A stretch of 64,000 bases of DNA from Alphaproteobacteria bacterium (lineage in GTDB: Bacteria > Pseudomonadota > Alphaproteobacteria > Caulobacterales > Caulobacteraceae): the NCBI GenBank assembly GCA_025359785.1, contig JANYET010000052.1:1-64000 (forward strand). The letters run 5' to 3'. Of this stretch, positions 55,638-64,000 are shown in pieces. Position numbers and translations under genes: made by a program. Position 1 is the stretch's first letter; every line of letters starts with the position of its first letter. The notes beneath the pieces are model-generated. The model did no database searches, was not told where the DNA came from, and saw only the letters and a list, made by a program, of their open reading frames with translations.

Positions 55638-55802
55638 ATGCTCTACGCCCCGCTCTGGTACAACGCCGCAGAGATGGTGTTTTCCTGGTCGAAGGCGGCA
55701 GACGACGCCGTCATGGCCAAGCTGGGCGTCGTCCATGAACGCCTGGCCAGCCAGGGTAAGCTCGGCCCGTCACTGCGCCTGTTGCCGAACACGGCCGGCT
55801 GA
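55638..55802 (+). pseudogene. Truncated YCII/DGPF-family gene
   Basis: 54 codons from ATG 55638, with AGGGAG before it. MLYAPLWYNAAEMVFSWSK, DDAVMAKLGVVHERLASQGKLGP and LRLLPNT match the N-terminal half of YCII proteins (usual MLYAILCY, DAVMAKL, RLLP). The DGPF motif and C-terminal half, expected over another 60 residues, are missing: a stop follows LLPNTAG. The ribosome site and reading frame of the first half are intact, suggesting a recent 3' truncation. Gene-family neighbours of ECF sigma factors, but none is adjacent. Confidence 0.75.
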
Positions 55803-55853
55803 GCGCCGATGCGAGCGCGCCCACCGATAAGCCGCAAATCTCCGGAGACGCTC

Positions 55854-56228
55854 ATGGCCGTGCTTAGAAGCCTTCTCGCCGTGGTCGCCGGCATGGTCTT
55901 CATCGTCGCCGCCTCGACCGGCACTGACCTCGTGCTCAGCAAGACACTCGCGCCGGAGATGGCCTCGACGCACGCACCGGCGGCCGACCTGGCGCTGGCG
56001 CTCGCCTACCGCACGATCTTTGGCGTCATCGGCGGCTGGATCACCGCGAAGCTGGCGCCCAGCCGGCCCGTCGCCCACGCGGTCGTCCTGGGCGTGATCG
56101 GAGCGCTCGCGGCGCTGGCCGGCCTCGTCGTGATGTGGGGCGCCGGACAGCCCTGGTATCCGATCGGCCTCGTCGTGCTGGCGCTGCCGGAGTGCTGGCT
56201 GGGCGGCAGGCTCGCCGCGAGGCGTTAG
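55854..56228 (+). CDS. Hypothetical four-helix membrane protein
   Basis: 124 residues from ATG 55854 with GGAG 7 bases before it. Four hydrophobic helices, with a polar loop APEMASTHAPAADLA after TM1 and a glycine-rich TM2-TM3 (FGVIGGWITAKL). Not recognised beyond resemblance to small inner-membrane proteins of unknown function common in alphaproteobacteria. It follows the truncated YCII gene on the same strand. Confidence 0.7.
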   Translation: MAVLRSLLAVVAGMVFIVAASTGTDLVLSKTLAPEMASTHAPAADLALALAYRTIFGVIGGWITAKLAPSRPVAHAVVLGVIGALAALAGLVVMWGAGQPWYPIGLVVLALPECWLGGRLAARR

Positions 56229-56238
56229 ACGCTTGGCG

Positions 56239-58195
56239 CTAGGCCCGTTTCGGGACCACCGGCAGGACCACGTGGCTGGGTCGCGTGGCGTCCACATAGA
56301 CCGTGTTCTTCGCCACCCGGCGGGTCAGGCCGGTTCCTTCCGGCGCGCCGGTGTTCGGGTTGACGTCGAAGTGCGGGAAATTGCTCGACGAGACATCCAG
56401 CCGGATGCGGTGACCGGCCTTGAACAGGTTCGAGGTCGGAAAGGCCGTGACCTTGATCGGATAGGCTTGGCCCGGCGTCATCAGCGATGGCGTCTCCCAG
56501 CTGTCGCGATAGCGGCAGCGCAGGATCCCGTCGGTGAGGTTGAGGGCATAGCCTTCCGGATAGTCCTGGCTCGGCGGATAGAGGTCGATCAGCTTGATCG
56601 TGAAGTCGGTGTCCGGACCGTCGGAGGCGATCCATAGGTTGGCGACAATGGCGCCGGTGACCTCGATGTCCTCGGTCAGAGGCGGCGTCTGGAAGACCAG
56701 GACGTCGGGCCGGGCCTCCAACGGCAGGTAGGGCTGGCGTGAGCCGTAGACGGTGGGTCCTTCACGCTGATCGAAGCCGCCGCCGCGCATCAGCGGCTCG
56801 CCCGAGGTGATCGTACCGCCGATGCTGGGGACCGGCCGGCCAGGATCGAAATCGTAGGTGATCGGCTGGGCCGCCGCCGCTTGCGGCTTAGACGACAGCC
56901 CGCCGTCGCCGTGCAGATGAAACGCCGTCAGCCTGGCGTCGGTGATCGGCCACGCGCTTTCGGTGCGCCAGCGCCCACCGTGCATCAGCCGGCCCTCCGG
57001 CGTTTTCAGACCTGAACCGCCACCCATCACGAACAGGCGCACCGGCGGGTCGGGATCGGCCAGGCTGGAGCCCTTCAGATGCCGGTCAAACCAGGCGAGC
57101 CGCTGGGCGTCGTAGTCGCCGTGGCCGAGGGCATCGAGCGTCGAGGCCGGCCCGAAGTCGATGTCGCCGGAATAGGTCGTCGAGCGCGCGCCGTGGGTCC
57201 ACGGTCCCATGATCAGGCGGACGGGTCCCTTCTTGCGCTTGGCCAGCGCCACATAGTTGTCAGTCGTCGAGCGCGAATAGGCGTCGTACCAGCCGGACAT
57301 ATGGATCATGGCCGCGTCGGAGAACCGGTCGTAGGAGCCCTCGGCATAAATGCCGACCTGCTTCCAGTAGGCGTCGAAATCGCCGTGCCGCCACTGATCG
57401 AGGACATAGGCCTCGTAGTCGGGGATCAGCGACAGCGGCGTGTGGCCGGCCTTCCACGGCATGGAGCCGAACCAGGCCTTGATATCCACCGCCTTCAGCG
57501 CCGCCATCAGGCGCGGGTTCTTCTGTGCCTCGGGGCTTTCGAGGCCGAGATTGTAGGCCCAGGTCACCTGTTTCAGCTCAAAGGCGCCGCCCTGGCGGAT
57601 GCCGTCCTGGTAGGCGTTGGCAAAGCCGCCGCAGTCGAGAACCATGGCCTTCAGGCCAGGCGGCGCGAGGCACGCCAGCGCCGCTTGGGTATGGGCGGCG
57701 TAGGACAGCCCCATGGTCCCGATCCGTCCGTCGCTCCACGACTGGGCGGCCAGCCAGCGGCAGGTGTCGAAGCCGTCGGCGCCCTCGCTGAGGTATTTGA
57801 CGAATTCCCCCTCGGAGTCGTAGCGGCCGCGGCAGTCCTGGAAGACCACGACGTACCCTTGGCGCACATAGGTCGCGGCCACCTCGGCGCGGGTCTTCGG
57901 CGTCTTCGGACTGGCCTGGGTAATGTCGCGGAAACTGGTGACGTTGCGGCCATAGGGGGTGCGCTCCAGGATCACCGGAAAGCGGCCGGCGACCGCCTTT
58001 CCGCCGCGCGCCGGGCGCCGGGCGCCAGACGTCGGTGGCGAGCCGGACCCCATCGCGCATGGTCACGCCGACATTGCTCTGCAGCACGACCTCGTAGGGC
58101 GCCTCAGCGGCCGTCGCGCGACCCGCGCCGGCAAGCGTGAAGGCGGCGATCAGGCGCGAGAGGCCGCGGCGCGTGAGGGGCGAGGCTTCAGTCAT
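56239..58195 (-). pseudogene. CocE/NonD (X-Pro dipeptidyl-peptidase-like) hydrolase, frameshifted
   Basis: N-terminal frame starts at 58195 with a Tat-like signal (LTRRGLSRLIAAF) and reads EVVLQSNVGVTMRDGVRLATDVWRPAP; the rest continues in another frame as GKAVAGRFPVILERTPYGRN to 56239. The break is a tandem 7-bp duplication (58013-58026); removing one copy gives ...DVWRPARGGKAVAG..., restoring about 649 codons. Catalytic features survive: GTMGLSYAAHTQAALA (nucleophile Ser), and C-terminal jelly-roll. Members are serine hydrolases of esters or acyl-peptides. May be a sequencing error instead. Confidence 0.8.
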
Positions 58196-58281
58196 CCGAA
58201 AAGGCTCGCACGCCCTGTCGGGGCCGCCTAGCGTCGTTCGTCCTTCGGGACACGCAAGGGGGGCGTCACGCCGACTGGACG

Positions 58282-58683
58282 CTAGATTTTGTCGGTCTCG
58301 CGCCAGGCCGCGGCGATCAGGTCCTCGAGCACGCCAGGGTCCACGTCGGCTAGCTTATTGATGTAGAGGCAGCCCTTGCCGGTCTTGTGCTTGCCAAGGC
58401 GGGCGAGGCGCTCTTCCCAACCTTCGGGGTGCTTGATGTAGAACACCAGCTGGCCGCTTCGGGGCGAGAAGCCCATCGCCAGGATGCGCCCCTTCTTGCC
58501 GCCGGCCAGATCGTATTCCCGCTCCCCGAAGCCTACCAGGGTCGGGCCCCACATCCTTGGTTTCAGGCCGGTGACCTTGCCCATCAGGGCGCACACCACC
58601 GCGCCGTCCGCCGGCTTCGGCGATCCAGCGATGAAGGCGTCGACATCGACGTCCGTCGCCTTGGTCTTCGGTTCGTAGCCCAT
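58282..58683 (-). CDS. DUF1801-type protein
   Basis: 133 residues. KATDVDVDAFIAGSP, VCALMGKVTGLKPRMWGPTLVGFGEREYDLAGG and GKGCLYINKLADVD match the DUF1801 family (YdhG-like), small cytoplasmic proteins of uncertain role. No signal peptide. The quinoprotein paralogue 3 ends 11 bases upstream of its start on the same strand, so both are probably co-transcribed. Confidence 0.85.
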   Translation of the reverse strand: MGYEPKTKATDVDVDAFIAGSPKPADGAVVCALMGKVTGLKPRMWGPTLVGFGEREYDLAGGKKGRILAMGFSPRSGQLVFYIKHPEGWEERLARLGKHKTGKGCLYINKLADVDPGVLEDLIAAAWRETDKI

Positions 58684-58694
58684 GGCCGCCGAGC

Positions 58695-60626
58695 CTATTT
58701 ACCGTCCACCGAGAAGGCGAGCAGCACATTGTCCGGACCGCTGGAGCCCGAGGCGCCGTTGAAGCCGGCCATGAGGAAGGCCATCGATCCAGCGAAGGTC
58801 ATGCCCGTGGCGTCGAGGTTGCCGCCGCGCTGGTTCTTGACCCCATTGACCGTCTCGTACTTGCGGCCCGCGGTGTCGTAGTCCCACAGCGGCTTGCCGG
58901 TCTTGGCCTCGAAGGCGCGGACGTGGCCGTCCTGGTTGACCCCGAACAGCACCCCGTTCGCCAGGCTCGGCGGGCCGGAATAGCCGTTGCCGCAGCGGCC
59001 CTCGAAGCTGCACTTGGCGGGCTCCGGCGCGCGGTGGCGCCAGATCAGCGCCCCGTCGGCCAAGCGTAGCGCCGACAGCGTCGGCATGCCCCGGTCGGCG
59101 ATGCCGACGTAGAGGTTGTCGTTGTCGGCGGCCATGCCCCACTCGACACCGCCCAGCGCGCTGCCCTTGCCGATGCGGGTCTGCCAGAGGATCTTCCCGT
59201 CATCGGGGTTGAGGCCATAGACCTGGCCCGACTTCTGGCCGGCGAACAGCATGTCCTTGCCGCCCTTTTGTCCCTTTGCCGAGGGCATATGCTTCAGGAT
59301 CGGCGCGGAGCCGAAGTCGAAATCCGGGCCGTTGGGCGTTGGGCAGTTGACCCCCGGCTTCTGCTGCGGACAGCCGACCAGGAAGTGGTCGAGTTCGGTC
59401 ATCTGGTGGGCCCATCTGATTTTTCCAGTTTTCAGATCCATCGCCTCGACCGCGTCGGAATAGTGCTCCTCGACATCGGTGTAGCTGTCGCCGGTGGCGA
59501 CGTAGAGGACGCCGCGCTTGGGATCGATGGTCGGCGATGACCAGATCGCCGCGCCGGCCGGCCCGTACATCTGCGTGCCGGCCGCGTTCTTCTTGAAGGG
59601 CGCCGGCGCCGTCGGGATGGCGTAGGACTTCCACTTGATCTTGCCGGTGGCCGTATCGATCGCCGCGACCGCGCCGCGCTGCTTGCAGCACTCATAGGCG
59701 GCCAGGCCCGCGACGCCTTCCTCGAACGACGACAGCGGTACGTAAAGGGTATCGCCCCACAGCGCCGGCGCGCCGGTCAGGATGCCGCGGCCGCCGGTAT
59801 CGATGACCACGTGCCAGAGCTCCTGGCCGGAGTTGGCGTCGACCGCCACCTGGTTGCGGCCCATGTCGCCGAAATAGGCGGCCCAGCCGGACGCGGCCTT
59901 CGGGTTCTTGCCGACCGAGACCGTCACGCGCACCGAACCGCGCGCCTTGTAGCCCCAGGCCACGCAACCGGTCTGCTTGTCCAGCGCATAGACCTGACCG
60001 GAGGAGCTGGTGACGAACACCCGGTTGCCGACCACCGTCGGCTGGCCATAGCGGCCGCCCTGATAGGCGAAGGCCCATTTCACGGCGAGCTTCGGCGTGT
60101 TGGCCGCGTTGATCGTGGTGGAGGCCGCGACCCGAGTGTTCTGCTTGTCGGGGCTCCAGCCGTTCCACGACGGGCCGGCCGGATTGAATTTGGCGTCCGC
60201 CGAACAGGCGTTCTTCGCCTCGCCTGCCAGGTCGAACTTGGCGTCGGGCGCCTGGCCGGTGACCCATGAGGCGATGGCGCCGATGTCAGTGTCCGACAGG
60301 CCCGCGGCCATGGCCTGCATCTTGCCGGTCTTGAGGGCGTCGGCGATCACGTTCGGGAACTGCGCCGCCAGTTCCGAGCGCGAGGGTGCATGCTCGACCG
60401 GCGGCAGGTGACAGGATTTGCAGCGCTGGTTGAACAGCTCTTCGCCGTGGGCCTGCAACTTGGCGAGCGCGGCGGCCTGGGCCTGTCGCGCGGCGAGCGC
60501 ATTGGTGGCCGCGCCGGCCGGTTGACCCCCGGCGTTTTCGCCGTTCACCGACTGCGCGAAGGCTTGGCCGCCCAAGGCGGTGATCGCAATGACGGCCGCG
60601 ATGGCCGCGCCCAGGACTGGCTTCAT
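58695..60626 (-). CDS. Cytochrome c-PQQ propeller dehydrogenase, paralogue 3
   Basis: 643 residues. Signal peptide (AVIAITALGGQAFAQ), a Gln/Ala-rich spacer, heme site C69KSC72H73 with MQAMAAG as Met region, then a propeller with GQVYALDKQTGCVAW and the vicinal Cys pair YECCKQRG. Ends VLLAFSVDGK. Shares architecture and end with the paralogues at 48700 and 50602 but is more divergent, with Lys/Gln around the Cys pair. Starts with GGGGGCG upstream. Divergent from the RND efflux genes. Confidence 0.9.
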   Translation of the reverse strand: MKPVLGAAIAAVIAITALGGQAFAQSVNGENAGGQPAGAATNALAARQAQAAALAKLQAHGEELFNQRCKSCHLPPVEHAPSRSELAAQFPNVIADALKTGKMQAMAAGLSDTDIGAIASWVTGQAPDAKFDLAGEAKNACSADAKFNPAGPSWNGWSPDKQNTRVAASTTINAANTPKLAVKWAFAYQGGRYGQPTVVGNRVFVTSSSGQVYALDKQTGCVAWGYKARGSVRVTVSVGKNPKAASGWAAYFGDMGRNQVAVDANSGQELWHVVIDTGGRGILTGAPALWGDTLYVPLSSFEEGVAGLAAYECCKQRGAVAAIDTATGKIKWKSYAIPTAPAPFKKNAAGTQMYGPAGAAIWSSPTIDPKRGVLYVATGDSYTDVEEHYSDAVEAMDLKTGKIRWAHQMTELDHFLVGCPQQKPGVNCPTPNGPDFDFGSAPILKHMPSAKGQKGGKDMLFAGQKSGQVYGLNPDDGKILWQTRIGKGSALGGVEWGMAADNDNLYVGIADRGMPTLSALRLADGALIWRHRAPEPAKCSFEGRCGNGYSGPPSLANGVLFGVNQDGHVRAFEAKTGKPLWDYDTAGRKYETVNGVKNQRGGNLDATGMTFAGSMAFLMAGFNGASGSSGPDNVLLAFSVDGK

Positions 60627-60971
60627 GATCGCCCCCGAATGTTCCCTCGGCGCCGCCTGTCGCGGTGCTCTTTGCGGTCAGCATAGCGCAGATTGGATTT
60701 CAGCCAGATTTCTCGCGCGCACCCCGCCGCCTCAATCAGACCGACGCAGGGCTCACGTTGCGAGACCGTCACGCTGTTGCAGCGCCGGAAGGTTCCGACG
60801 CGGGCCGGAAAGACCCCGGTCATGGGGAGGCCTTACAAAGCGGCCACTTGGCTTGGCAAACGCCCTCCGGTCAGCGAAGAGCGGGGGACCGGCGTTTGTT
60901 GTGCGTTCGTTGTTGTCGTGAAGCTTGCGCCCGTTGAAGCGCGCCGGTCCGCAAGTGGCCTCGGAGGAAAG
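60627..60971 (+). promoter_or_regulatory. Divergent control region with dyads upstream of the efflux adaptor
   Basis: No gene is seen here. GGCCACTTG (60842-60850) is inverted as CAAGTGGCC (60952-60960), just before the ribosome site. Inside lies a hairpin, AAACGC and CGGTC (60858-60872) pairing with GACCG-GCGTTT (60887-60897). GCGTTTGTTGT and GCGTTCGTTGT are an imperfect 11-base tandem repeat at 60892-60913. The region may act as operator or leader RNA. No regulator gene lies beside it. Confidence 0.5.
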
Positions 60972-62954
60972 ATGGACAATCGCGCGCGAGGCCCCGGCTT
61001 CCTGGCGAAGACGGAGGGACATCCTCTGCGCCGTTGGTTGGTGATCGCCCTGGTGCTGGCGGCGTTGGCCGGCGTCATCGGGTTCGCCGTGCATCTGGTC
61101 AACACCGCCAAGACCTCGGGCCCCGGCGGCGCGGGCGGCCCACCCGGCGCGGCGGGTGGTCGTGGCGGCGGGGGTTTCGGCGGATTTGGCGGCGGCGGGC
61201 GCAGACCCTCGACGACGGTCGGCGTGGCCACGGCCATGCCGGCCGACATTCCGATCACCATCGACGCCCTGGGCACGGTGACGCCCTCGGCGACCGTGAC
61301 CGTGACGCCGCAGGTCTCCGGCGTGATCACTCAGATTCTCTTCAAGGAAGGCCAGACCGTCAAAAAAGGTCAGGGCCTGGCGGTCATCGACCCGCGTCCA
61401 CTGCAGAACGCCCTGCTGCAGGCCCAGGGCAATCTCGCCCGCGACCAGGCCCAGCTGACCAACGCCCAGCTCCTGTTGAAGCGCGACCAGACCCTGCTGG
61501 CCGAGGACTCCATCGCCCGCCAGGACGTCGATACCCAGGCCGCCCTGGTCGAACAGCTCAAGGGCGTGGTGATGACCGACAAGGCCGCGGTGGGCACGGC
61601 GCGCCTCAACCTCGGCTATTCGAAGGTGGTCTCGCCGGTCTCCGGTCGCGTCGGCCTGCGCGCCATCGACCTGGGCAACTACATCCAGGCCGGCAGCGCG
61701 ACCGGCATCGCCGTGGTCACCGAAGTGACCCCGATCGACGTGCAGTTCACAATCCCCCAGGACAGCGTCCCGCAACTCCAGCAGATGTCGGCCCGCTCGA
61801 AGCTCGCCGTGGTGGCCTACGACCGGACCAAGACGGTGGTGCTGGACACCGGCGTGTTCTCCACCCTCGACAATCAGGTCGACCCGACCACCGGGACGGT
61901 GAAAGCCAAGGCGCGGTTCCCTAACGCCAAGGGTGCGCTGTTCCCCAGCCAGTTCGTCAACGTGCGGCTCGACCTTCAGACCCTGCACAACACCGTCGTG
62001 GTGCCGGTTACGGCGGTCCGCACCGGGCCGGACGGCGACTTCGTCTGGATCCTGAAAGCCGACAAGACGGTGACCAAGCGCAAGATCGTGCGCGGCCCCG
62101 GAACGCCCACCATCACCGCCGTGACCTTCGGCCTGCAGTTCGGCGAGAAGGTGATCACCGAAGGCGGCGACCGCCTGACGGAAGGCGCAAGGGTGACCCT
62201 GCCCACCGACCGGCCGAGCCCGATGATCGCCTGCATGGCCGACCTGAAGAAGCTGTGCGACGGCAAGCAGGGCCGCGACGCCTTCATGTGCCTGCGGGAG
62301 AACAAGGCCAAGGCCAGCCCGACCTGCCAGGCCGCCCTGAACGCGCCGCGCGGCGATAGTCCGGGTGGTGGCGGGAGCAGCGGCGGCGGAAGCGGTGGCC
62401 AGGCCAGCGGTTATGGCGGCGGCGCTGCTGGCGACAGCAGCGGCGCAGGCGGCGGCGGTGGCGGCTATGCGCCGTCTCCGGAAATGCAGGCGGCCCGCGA
62501 GGCCATGCACAAGGTCTGCGATCCAGACACCAAGAAACTCTGCCCGGGGCAGGAGGGCCGCGAAGCCTTCATGTGCCTGCGGGAGAACACAGCCAAGGCC
62601 AGCAAGGCCTGCCAGACGGCGCTTTCCAAGATGCCGGGCCGCGGCAGCGGTCAGGGCGCTCCGGCGTCGGCGGGCGGCGCGCCGGCGGGCGGCGCGCCGG
62701 CGGGCGGCGGCGCGGCTCCCCCCTCGGGCGGAGGCGCTTCTGCCGGCGGCGGCGGCTTCACGCCCTCGCCGGAAATGATGGCGGCGCGGGAGGCCATGAT
62801 GAAGGCTTGCGCGGCCGACAACGCCAAGGTCTGCCCCGGACTGGAGGGCCGCGAGATGTTCATGTGCATCCGCCAGAACGAGGACAAGCTGAGCGGCGCC
62901 TGCAAAGCGGCCATCGCCAAGATGCCGCGCCGGCCGCAGCCGGCGGGCGGATAA
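60972..62954 (+). CDS. RND efflux periplasmic adaptor with C-terminal cysteine-rich repeats
   Basis: 660 residues, GGAGGAAAG before the ATG. Membrane anchor (22-44), Gly-rich linker (50-78), then a standard HlyD/MdtA adaptor: barrel-sandwich hybrid [21 protein letters not shown], coiled coil (about 150-200), beta-barrel [19 protein letters not shown] and the RND-binding end to 412. Unusually it continues with three repeats of C-x7-C-x10-C-x11-C (C421-C452, C516-C547, C613-C644; FMCLRENxAKAS) separated by Gly/Ala/Pro linkers. They resemble the eukaryotic Cys_rich_FGFR/GLG1 repeat. Followed 25 bases later by the RND pump gene. Confidence 0.87.
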   Translation: MDNRARGPGFLAKTEGHPLRRWLVIALVLAALAGVIGFAVHLVNTAKTSGPGGAGGPPGAAGGRGGGGFGGFGGGGRRPSTTVGVATAMPADIPITIDALGTVTPSATVTVTPQVSGVITQILFKEGQTVKKGQGLAVIDPRPLQNALLQAQGNLARDQAQLTNAQLLLKRDQTLLAEDSIARQDVDTQAALVEQLKGVVMTDKAAVGTARLNLGYSKVVSPVSGRVGLRAIDLGNYIQAGSATGIAVVTEVTPIDVQFTIPQDSVPQLQQMSARSKLAVVAYDRTKTVVLDTGVFSTLDNQVDPTTGTVKAKARFPNAKGALFPSQFVNVRLDLQTLHNTVVVPVTAVRTGPDGDFVWILKADKTVTKRKIVRGPGTPTITAVTFGLQFGEKVITEGGDRLTEGARVTLPTDRPSPMIACMADLKKLCDGKQGRDAFMCLRENKAKASPTCQAALNAPRGDSPGGGGSSGGGSGGQASGYGGGAAGDSSGAGGGGGGYAPSPEMQAAREAMHKVCDPDTKKLCPGQEGREAFMCLRENTAKASKACQTALSKMPGRGSGQGAPASAGGAPAGGAPAGGGAAPPSGGGASAGGGGFTPSPEMMAAREAMMKACAADNAKVCPGLEGREMFMCIRQNEDKLSGACKAAIAKMPRRPQPAGG

Positions 62955-62979
62955 GGCCAAAGGCCGCCGGTCTGATCGG

Positions 62980-64000
62980 ATGAACCCCTCACGCCCCTTC
63001 ATCATGCGCCCCGTCGCGACCGCCCTCCTGATGGTGGCGATCGTGCTGGCGGGGCTCGTGGGCTTCAAGCTGCTGCCGCTGTCCGCCCTGCCGGAGGTGG
63101 ACTATCCGACCATCCAGGTCTCAACCCTCTATCCTGGCGCGAGCCCGGAAGTGATGGCCCAGACGGTCACCGCGCCGCTTGAGCGCCAGTTCGGCCAGAT
63201 GTCGGGCCTGGAGCGGATGACCTCGGTCTCCTCGGCCGGCGCCTCGATTGTCACCCTGCAGTTCAACCTGACCGAAAAGCTGGATGTCGCCGAACAGGAG
63301 GTCCAGGCCGCCATCAACGCGGGCGCCTCGCTGCTGCCCGCCGACCTGCCGGCCCCGCCGATCTACGCCAAGGTGAACCCTGCCGACGCGCCGGTCCTGA
63401 CACTCGCCGTCACCTCCGACACCCTGCCGCTGACCCAGGTGCAGAACCTGGTGGACACCCGGCTTGCCCAGAAGATCAGCCAGGTCTCGGGCGTCGGCCT
63501 CGTCACCCTCTCGGGCGGCCAGCGGCCAGCCGTGCGCATCCAGGTAGACACCCCCTCGCTGGCGTCGTTCGGGCTGACGCTGACGAGCGTGCGCAACGCT
63601 ATCTCGGCGGCCAACGCCAACACCGCCAAGGGCAATTTCGAGGGCCCGACCCGCAGCTATTCGATCAATGCCAACGACCAGCTGCTCACCGCCGAGGACT
63701 ACAAGGCCCTGATCATCGCCACCCGCAATGGCGGCTCGGTGCGGCTGTCCGATGTGGCCACCGTGATCCAAGGCGCGGAGAACGTCCGCCTGGGCGCGTG
63801 GTCGGGCAAGCAGCCGGCGATCATCGTCAACGTCCAGCGCCAGCCGGGCGCCAACGTCATCAAGACCGTCGACGCCATCAAGGCCCAGCTGCCGGAGCTG
63901 ACCGCGGCCCTGCCGCCCGGCCTGAAGGTCACCGTGCTGGCCGACCGCACCACCGGCATCCGCGCCTCGGTGCACGACGTGGAGCTGGAGCTGCTGGTCG
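62980..64000 (+). CDS. RND efflux transporter (MdtB/AcrB-like), 3' end outside the window
   Basis: First 340 residues of about 1040. Starts ATG 62980: [29 protein letters not shown] is the first membrane helix, then [36 protein letters not shown] (porter domain, pieces), diagnostic of the HAE1 proton-driven efflux family. FIxRPVATxLLM and [13 protein letters not shown] fit MdtB/MdtC-type members. It works with the upstream adaptor and an outer membrane channel to expel drugs or envelope metabolites. Runs off the window at 64000. Confidence 0.93.
   Translation, partial: MNPSRPFIMRPVATALLMVAIVLAGLVGFKLLPLSALPEVDYPTIQVSTLYPGASPEVMAQTVTAPLERQFGQMSGLERMTSVSSAGASIVTLQFNLTEKLDVAEQEVQAAINAGASLLPADLPAPPIYAKVNPADAPVLTLAVTSDTLPLTQVQNLVDTRLAQKISQVSGVGLVTLSGGQRPAVRIQVDTPSLASFGLTLTSVRNAISAANANTAKGNFEGPTRSYSINANDQLLTAEDYKALIIATRNGGSVRLSDVATVIQGAENVRLGAWSGKQPAIIVNVQRQPGANVIKTVDAIKAQLPELTAALPPGLKVTVLADRTTGIRASVHDVELELLV

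Noticed and set aside
60753-63068. Reverse open frame of 771 codons over the efflux adaptor
   Set aside because: Shadow of the adaptor and pump start; the forward strand has a strong ribosome site and conserved adaptor domains.

Overview
The DNA is very GC-rich and almost wall-to-wall coding. Gene content points to an alphaproteobacterium of the order Caulobacterales, most like Phenylobacterium. The clues are two PEPxxWA-CTERM exported proteins, an EipA/DUF1134 protein, the infC and rpmI-rplT-pheS-pheT translation genes, a LepA gene, ECF sigma factors with a DGPF/YCII or cupin partner, and three quinoprotein/cytochrome c fusions. The genus is an inference. No rRNA, tRNA, CRISPR array, phage or transposase gene was seen.

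Region 1 (1-10536) is core genome: two envelope glycosyltransferases, infC (which I start at a rare ATT codon), an exported metallo-beta-lactamase with a broken GIY-YIG remnant behind it, an MFS drug exporter, a PEP-CTERM protein, then rpmI-rplT (structured leader, clear terminator), a nested palindromic element, and pheS-pheT.

Region 2 (10554-23582) mixes small envelope and membrane proteins (DUF1801, YqhA/UPF0114, PEP-CTERM, EipA, an entericidin-like lipoprotein of 45 residues, DUF983, DUF3309, DUF599) with lepA, a hybrid histidine kinase, a serine hydrolase, a KgtP-like symporter, and a YCII-protein/ECF42-type sigma factor pair.

Region 3 (23622-47526) is largely metabolic: a feruloyl-CoA synthetase-like ligase followed by a ThDP enzyme, a secreted protein made of five four-cysteine repeats, an NfeD/SPFH membrane-quality pair, a nitronate monooxygenase, two SDRs (one a likely 3-hydroxybutyrate dehydrogenase), YaaA, a D-2-hydroxyacid dehydrogenase, Sua5, an exported methyltransferase, a cytochrome b561-YceI fusion beside a free YceI, an acyl-CoA dehydrogenase, an amidohydrolase, an alkyladenine glycosylase and a DMT exporter.

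Region 4 (47619-64000) is the most unusual. After an ECF sigma factor/cupin pair come three paralogous exported proteins with cytochrome c plus PQQ-type propeller, and a 694-residue protein joining a cysteine-less redoxin, a c-type heme domain, a PHM/DBM-type dicopper monooxygenase and two EF-hands. A TetR regulator is divergent from it. I infer a periplasmic oxidation module in which the copper enzyme hydroxylates a substrate and the quinoproteins oxidise the alcohol, with electrons passing through c-type hemes. The cluster also holds decay: a CocE/NonD hydrolase broken by a 7-bp tandem duplication and a truncated YCII gene. The window ends in an RND efflux pair whose adaptor carries three eukaryote-like cysteine-rich repeats at its C terminus.
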